Both the position numbers and the translations under genes were made by a program. Shown here piece by piece: positions 13,920 through 15,313 of a DNA stretch of 15,313 nt. The DNA lies in NCBI GenBank assembly GCA_036509215.1, contig DATCGA010000535.1, forward strand, positions 1 through 15,313, read 5' to 3'. The notes under the pieces are model-generated. The model made no database searches and was not told where the DNA came from. It worked only from the letters and a program-made list of their open reading frames with translations. Each line of letters begins with the position of its first letter. Position 1 is the first letter of the stretch. Origin of the DNA: Trebonia sp036509215. Its GTDB lineage: Bacteria > Actinomycetota > Actinomycetes > Streptosporangiales > Streptosporangiaceae.

Positions 13920-14229
13920 ACATTTGCGTGGGGCTGGTTTTCCGGGTGCGGCCGAGGGGGCGCCGGTGGGCTGGTAGCCGCGGGCGACCTCACTCACCAG
14001 GCGTTTCCCCACAATGACGGCCGGTAGTGACCAGGCTGGCCTTCGATACCCGGGCGCCAGTCGCGGGGGCGCCCCGGGCTGGCTCGAGCGGGACTCGTGA
14101 TCGTGTGCCGAAGAGGCGCGCGTTTTTCGACCACAGGCGCCAACGTGTTCCGTTATGGGGTCTATACGACCCGAATAGCACACAATGAGCTCTATGCCGG
14201 TCTTGCTTGGTGCGTGTGGTGCGCGTGGT

Positions 14230-14248
14230 ACCTATAGTGGCAATAGGT
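14230..14248 (+). promoter_or_regulatory. Inverted repeat over a -10-like element
   Basis: ACCTAT (14230-14235) and ATAGGT (14243-14248) are perfect reverse complements separated by seven bases, and TATAGT (14233-14238) within it matches the -10 consensus at five of six positions. No well-spaced -35 is seen (TTGCTT at 14203-14208 is 24 bases away). This may be an operator over a promoter for the small ORF at 14261. Confidence 0.3.
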
Positions 14249-14260
14249 CGGTCATGGGCT

Positions 14261-14392
14261 ATGCCCAAGACCCGCCGGCGGCGCACGCTGACGCCCAAGG
14301 GCCGGCCGACCTCAACCGAGATGGCCGAAGGGGGGCGCGTGTTGCCGACGCGAACGCGTGCCCGGCAACCGCTTAGGCCCGGACCGGGCTAG
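14261..14392 (+). CDS. Doubtful small basic ORF (43 residues)
   Basis: ATG at 14261 opens a frame beginning MPKTRRRRTLTPKGRPTSTE and ending at TAG 14390-14392. It is strongly basic and about 80 percent of its third codon positions are G or C. A -10-like TATAGT lies 23 bases upstream, but no ribosome binding site is seen. High genome GC makes such frames common by chance; I do not recognise it. Confidence 0.25.
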   Translation: MPKTRRRRTLTPKGRPTSTEMAEGGRVLPTRTRARQPLRPGPG

Positions 14393-14396
14393 CGGT

Positions 14397-14831
14397 CTAC
14401 TCGGCCGGGTCGGTGGGGGTGCCGTGGATGCGCTGGGCCAGCTCGCGCAGGAACTCGGGATCGTCATCGGGGCCCTTGGGCGCGACCCAGCCGGATGGCG
14501 CGGCGCGCATGGACCGGCCCGCCGGGTGGCGGGACTGGGCCGCGTCGGCCGGGCCCCCCGTCGTCCAGGGCGAGAACCAGACGACGTTGGCGCTGTTGCG
14601 GTCGATGATCATCAGGTGGGTGGCGGCGGGCGGCCACTGGCTTGCCCGCCAGTTCCTGCGGGCGACCAGCCAGGCGATGGCGCCCGCGATCAGCGTCACC
14701 GCGATGACCGCGATCCAGGTGCGCTTGCGCCAGCCCGGGAACTCCTCGGCGGGCGTCAGCGCGGCGTCGGTGAGGCAGTAGAGCCAGCAGCCAGCCAGGA
14801 ACAGGACAAACAGGACGCCTGACAGCAACAT
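14397..14831 (-). CDS. Small membrane protein with PLD-nuclease N-terminal-like (PLDc_N) region
   Basis: A 144-residue protein with two hydrophobic helices (~3-20 and ~38-57) joined by a short loop TDAALTPAEEFPGWRKR. The pattern of helix 1, acidic TPAEE loop, KRTW and helix 2 ending AWLVARR is that of PLDc_N membrane segments. The C-terminus APKGPDDDPEFLRELAQRI matches the tail usual in actinomycete members. There is no phospholipase catalytic domain, so the role is probably structural or regulatory in the membrane and is unknown. Residues 12-15 (LAGC) mimic a lipobox, but a charged n-region is missing. The ATG is at 14831-14829 on the minus strand; a weak AGG lies about eight bases upstream. 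It is convergent with the cytochrome c genes and divergent from the unit beginning near 14956. Confidence 0.82.
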   Translation of the reverse strand: MLLSGVLFVLFLAGCWLYCLTDAALTPAEEFPGWRKRTWIAVIAVTLIAGAIAWLVARRNWRASQWPPAATHLMIIDRNSANVVWFSPWTTGGPADAAQSRHPAGRSMRAAPSGWVAPKGPDDDPEFLRELAQRIHGTPTDPAE

Positions 14832-14862
14832 GGCGAAAGCCTAACCTTCTGGTTGCTATCCC

Positions 14863-14875
14863 GCATTCGAAATGC
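14863..14875. promoter_or_regulatory. 13-bp palindrome upstream of the minus-strand gene
   Basis: GCATTCGAAATGC is a perfect 5-bp inverted repeat around CGA, 31 bases upstream of the minus-strand start codon. It could be an operator for that gene or a small RNA stem in its leader. Confidence 0.35.
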
Positions 14876-14910
14876 TCGTATTTCCCCACCTGCATGTTTA
14901 GTCGCGGTCT

Positions 14911-14925
14911 GTCACCCGGGGTGAC
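14911..14925. promoter_or_regulatory. 15-bp palindrome, likely operator in the divergent region
   Basis: GTCACCCGGGGTGAC is a perfect 7-bp inverted repeat around a central G. Its right half overlaps the -35-like GTGACG of the plus-strand promoter candidate, the usual place for a repressor site. I do not recognise the cognate regulator. Confidence 0.5.
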
Positions 14926-14949
14926 GTCGGGGCCGTTTCGGAATACTCT
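14921..14949 (+). promoter_or_regulatory. Candidate plus-strand promoter
   Basis: A -35-like GTGACG (14921-14926; four of six matches to TTGACA) is 17 bases from a -10-like TACTCT (14944-14949; three of six). A transcript would begin near 14956, 12 bases before the ribosome binding site AGGGAG (14968-14973). Confidence 0.4.
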
Positions 14950-14980
14950 GGGCTTTGGCGCGAAAGCAGGGAGTCCAAGA

Positions 14981-15025
14981 ATGCGGCTACGCCTATTCGA
15001 GCGGCTCGGCCGTCTCGTCGGTTAG
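14981..15025 (+). CDS. Candidate 14-residue leader peptide
   Basis: ATG at 14981 encodes MRLRLFERLGRLVG and stops at TAG 15023-15025. AGGGAG (14968-14973) sits seven bases upstream, the best-formed ribosome binding site in this part of the window, and a promoter candidate lies just before it. The peptide is amphipathic and Arg/Leu-rich. It could be a leader for a gene beyond the window or a real start followed by a sequence error or frameshift. Confidence 0.4.
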   Translation: MRLRLFERLGRLVG

Positions 15026-15313
15026 CGTCCCGGATGGCAGGGCGCTGGCAGTGCCGGGCGGGGAGACTTCCGGGCCGACGGCGCCGACGCCGGCGGCAGG
15101 CACCGGAGGAACGCCGGCCCGGGCGCCGGGCCGCCGCCGACCCCGGCCGCGAGCCTGCGGCAGCGGCCCTCGGCCCCGGCCATGCAGCCGCCGGCCGGCC
15201 TCCAGAAGCGGCCCGCGGCCCGCCTCCCGAGGAGATCGCCGCAGGCCGGGCCCGCGCCGCGCGGCTCACGGGCGGGGGCGGGCGGTCCGGCCCTGCCGCC
15301 GCTGCCGAGAAAC
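15026..15313. other. Extremely GC-rich end of window, coding status unresolved
   Basis: All three plus frames stay open from 15026 to the edge. Frame 1 has an ATG at 15034 giving an Arg/Ala/Pro-rich product. Frame 3, open from 14925, reads a Ser/Pro/Thr/Gly-rich peptide before turning Arg-rich. Frame 2, that of the 14-codon ORF after its stop, has the highest G/C share at third positions. No frame shows a recognisable domain, so I cannot decide which, if any, is translated. A start of a larger gene continuing past the window is likely. Confidence 0.3.

Larger units (their letters stand above)
13822..14396. other. Inverted-repeat-rich intergenic region
   Basis: The 575 bases between ccsB and the convergent minus-strand gene contain no convincing gene. 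Several inverted repeats are present: 13870-13919; a GC hairpin CCCGGGCGCC/GGCGCCCCGGG at 14049-14078 with one bulged C; GGGTC-tatac-GACCC at 14158-14172; ACCTAT/ATAGGT at 14230-14248; and GCCCGGACCGGGC at 14377-14389, which could end transcription from either side. Composition is lower in GC around 14110-14260, with a run of five T. Minus-strand frames here show no family resemblance. Confidence 0.6.

Noticed and set aside
13893..14298. Minus-strand frames as a transposase remnant near the palindrome
   Set aside because: I could not match the translated residues to any transposase family and no catalytic DDE pattern is visible.
14358..14822. Plus-strand frame opposite the PLDc_N-like gene
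   Set aside because: The minus-strand frame has two clean membrane helices and a family-like tail, while the plus frame is Gly/Arg/Pro-rich without motifs.
14397..14831. Lipoprotein signal (LAGC at residues 12-15) in the minus-strand membrane protein
   Set aside because: No positively charged n-region and the cysteine is in the middle of the hydrophobic helix, so it reads as a normal transmembrane segment.
1..15313. CRISPR arrays, tRNA or rRNA genes
   Set aside because: No regularly spaced identical repeats with unique spacers, no cloverleaf with a conserved T-loop, and no rRNA signature sequences were seen.

Overview
The window is very GC-rich, almost every real gene uses G or C at third codon positions, GTG starts are common, and the gene set is rex-hemA-hemC-hemD-hemB plus resA/resB/ccsB-type cytochrome c genes. 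Together these point to a high-GC actinomycete (Actinomycetota; Streptomyces/Streptosporangiales-like). I cannot name the genus from the sequence.

Layout. (1) 2-589: the 3' end of a gene cut by the window edge, encoding a Gly/Tyr/Ala/Ser low-complexity tail with seven consecutive GY hexapeptide repeats. (2) 590-835: a glutaredoxin-like CxxC protein directly abutting it. (3) 836-1196: a regulatory gap with an almost perfect Rex operator overlapping a candidate promoter. (4) 1197-6923: rex, hemA, hemC, hemD (fused to a methyltransferase-like domain) and hemB on one strand, with overlaps or very short gaps. They encode a redox (NADH/NAD+) sensor and the enzymes from glutamyl-tRNA to uroporphyrinogen III, except hemL. 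(5) 7100-7780: a degenerate primase/polymerase-like protein. (6) 7781-7871: a short, highly structured leader with a possible 18-codon ORF and an 11-bp perfect inverted repeat that contains the hemL start codon. (7) 7845-9152 hemL, then an unknown protein (9170-9655), a histidine phosphatase (9702-10334) and a TlpA/ResA thioredoxin, ResB and CcsB (10380-13821). The last three form a System II cytochrome c maturation set without a local ccdA. (8) 13822-14396: a gap rich in inverted repeats with at most one doubtful small ORF. (9) 14397-14831 (minus): a small two-helix membrane protein of PLDc_N type. (10) 14832-15313: a divergent control region with two perfect palindromes, a candidate promoter, a 14-codon ORF behind a strong ribosome binding site, and extremely GC-rich sequence to the window end.

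How it fits together. Rex senses NADH/NAD+ and probably represses its own transcript, so tetrapyrrole synthesis follows respiratory state. hemA, L, B, C and D then make uroporphyrinogen III. The TlpA-ResB-CcsB set would attach finished heme to c-type cytochromes outside the membrane. The least expected feature is the hemL leader: a tiny ORF, a G6/C6/C6 run and a start-codon hairpin within about 90 bases suggest translational control of glutamate-1-semialdehyde aminomutase. All functional statements come from motif recognition by eye; no database search was possible.
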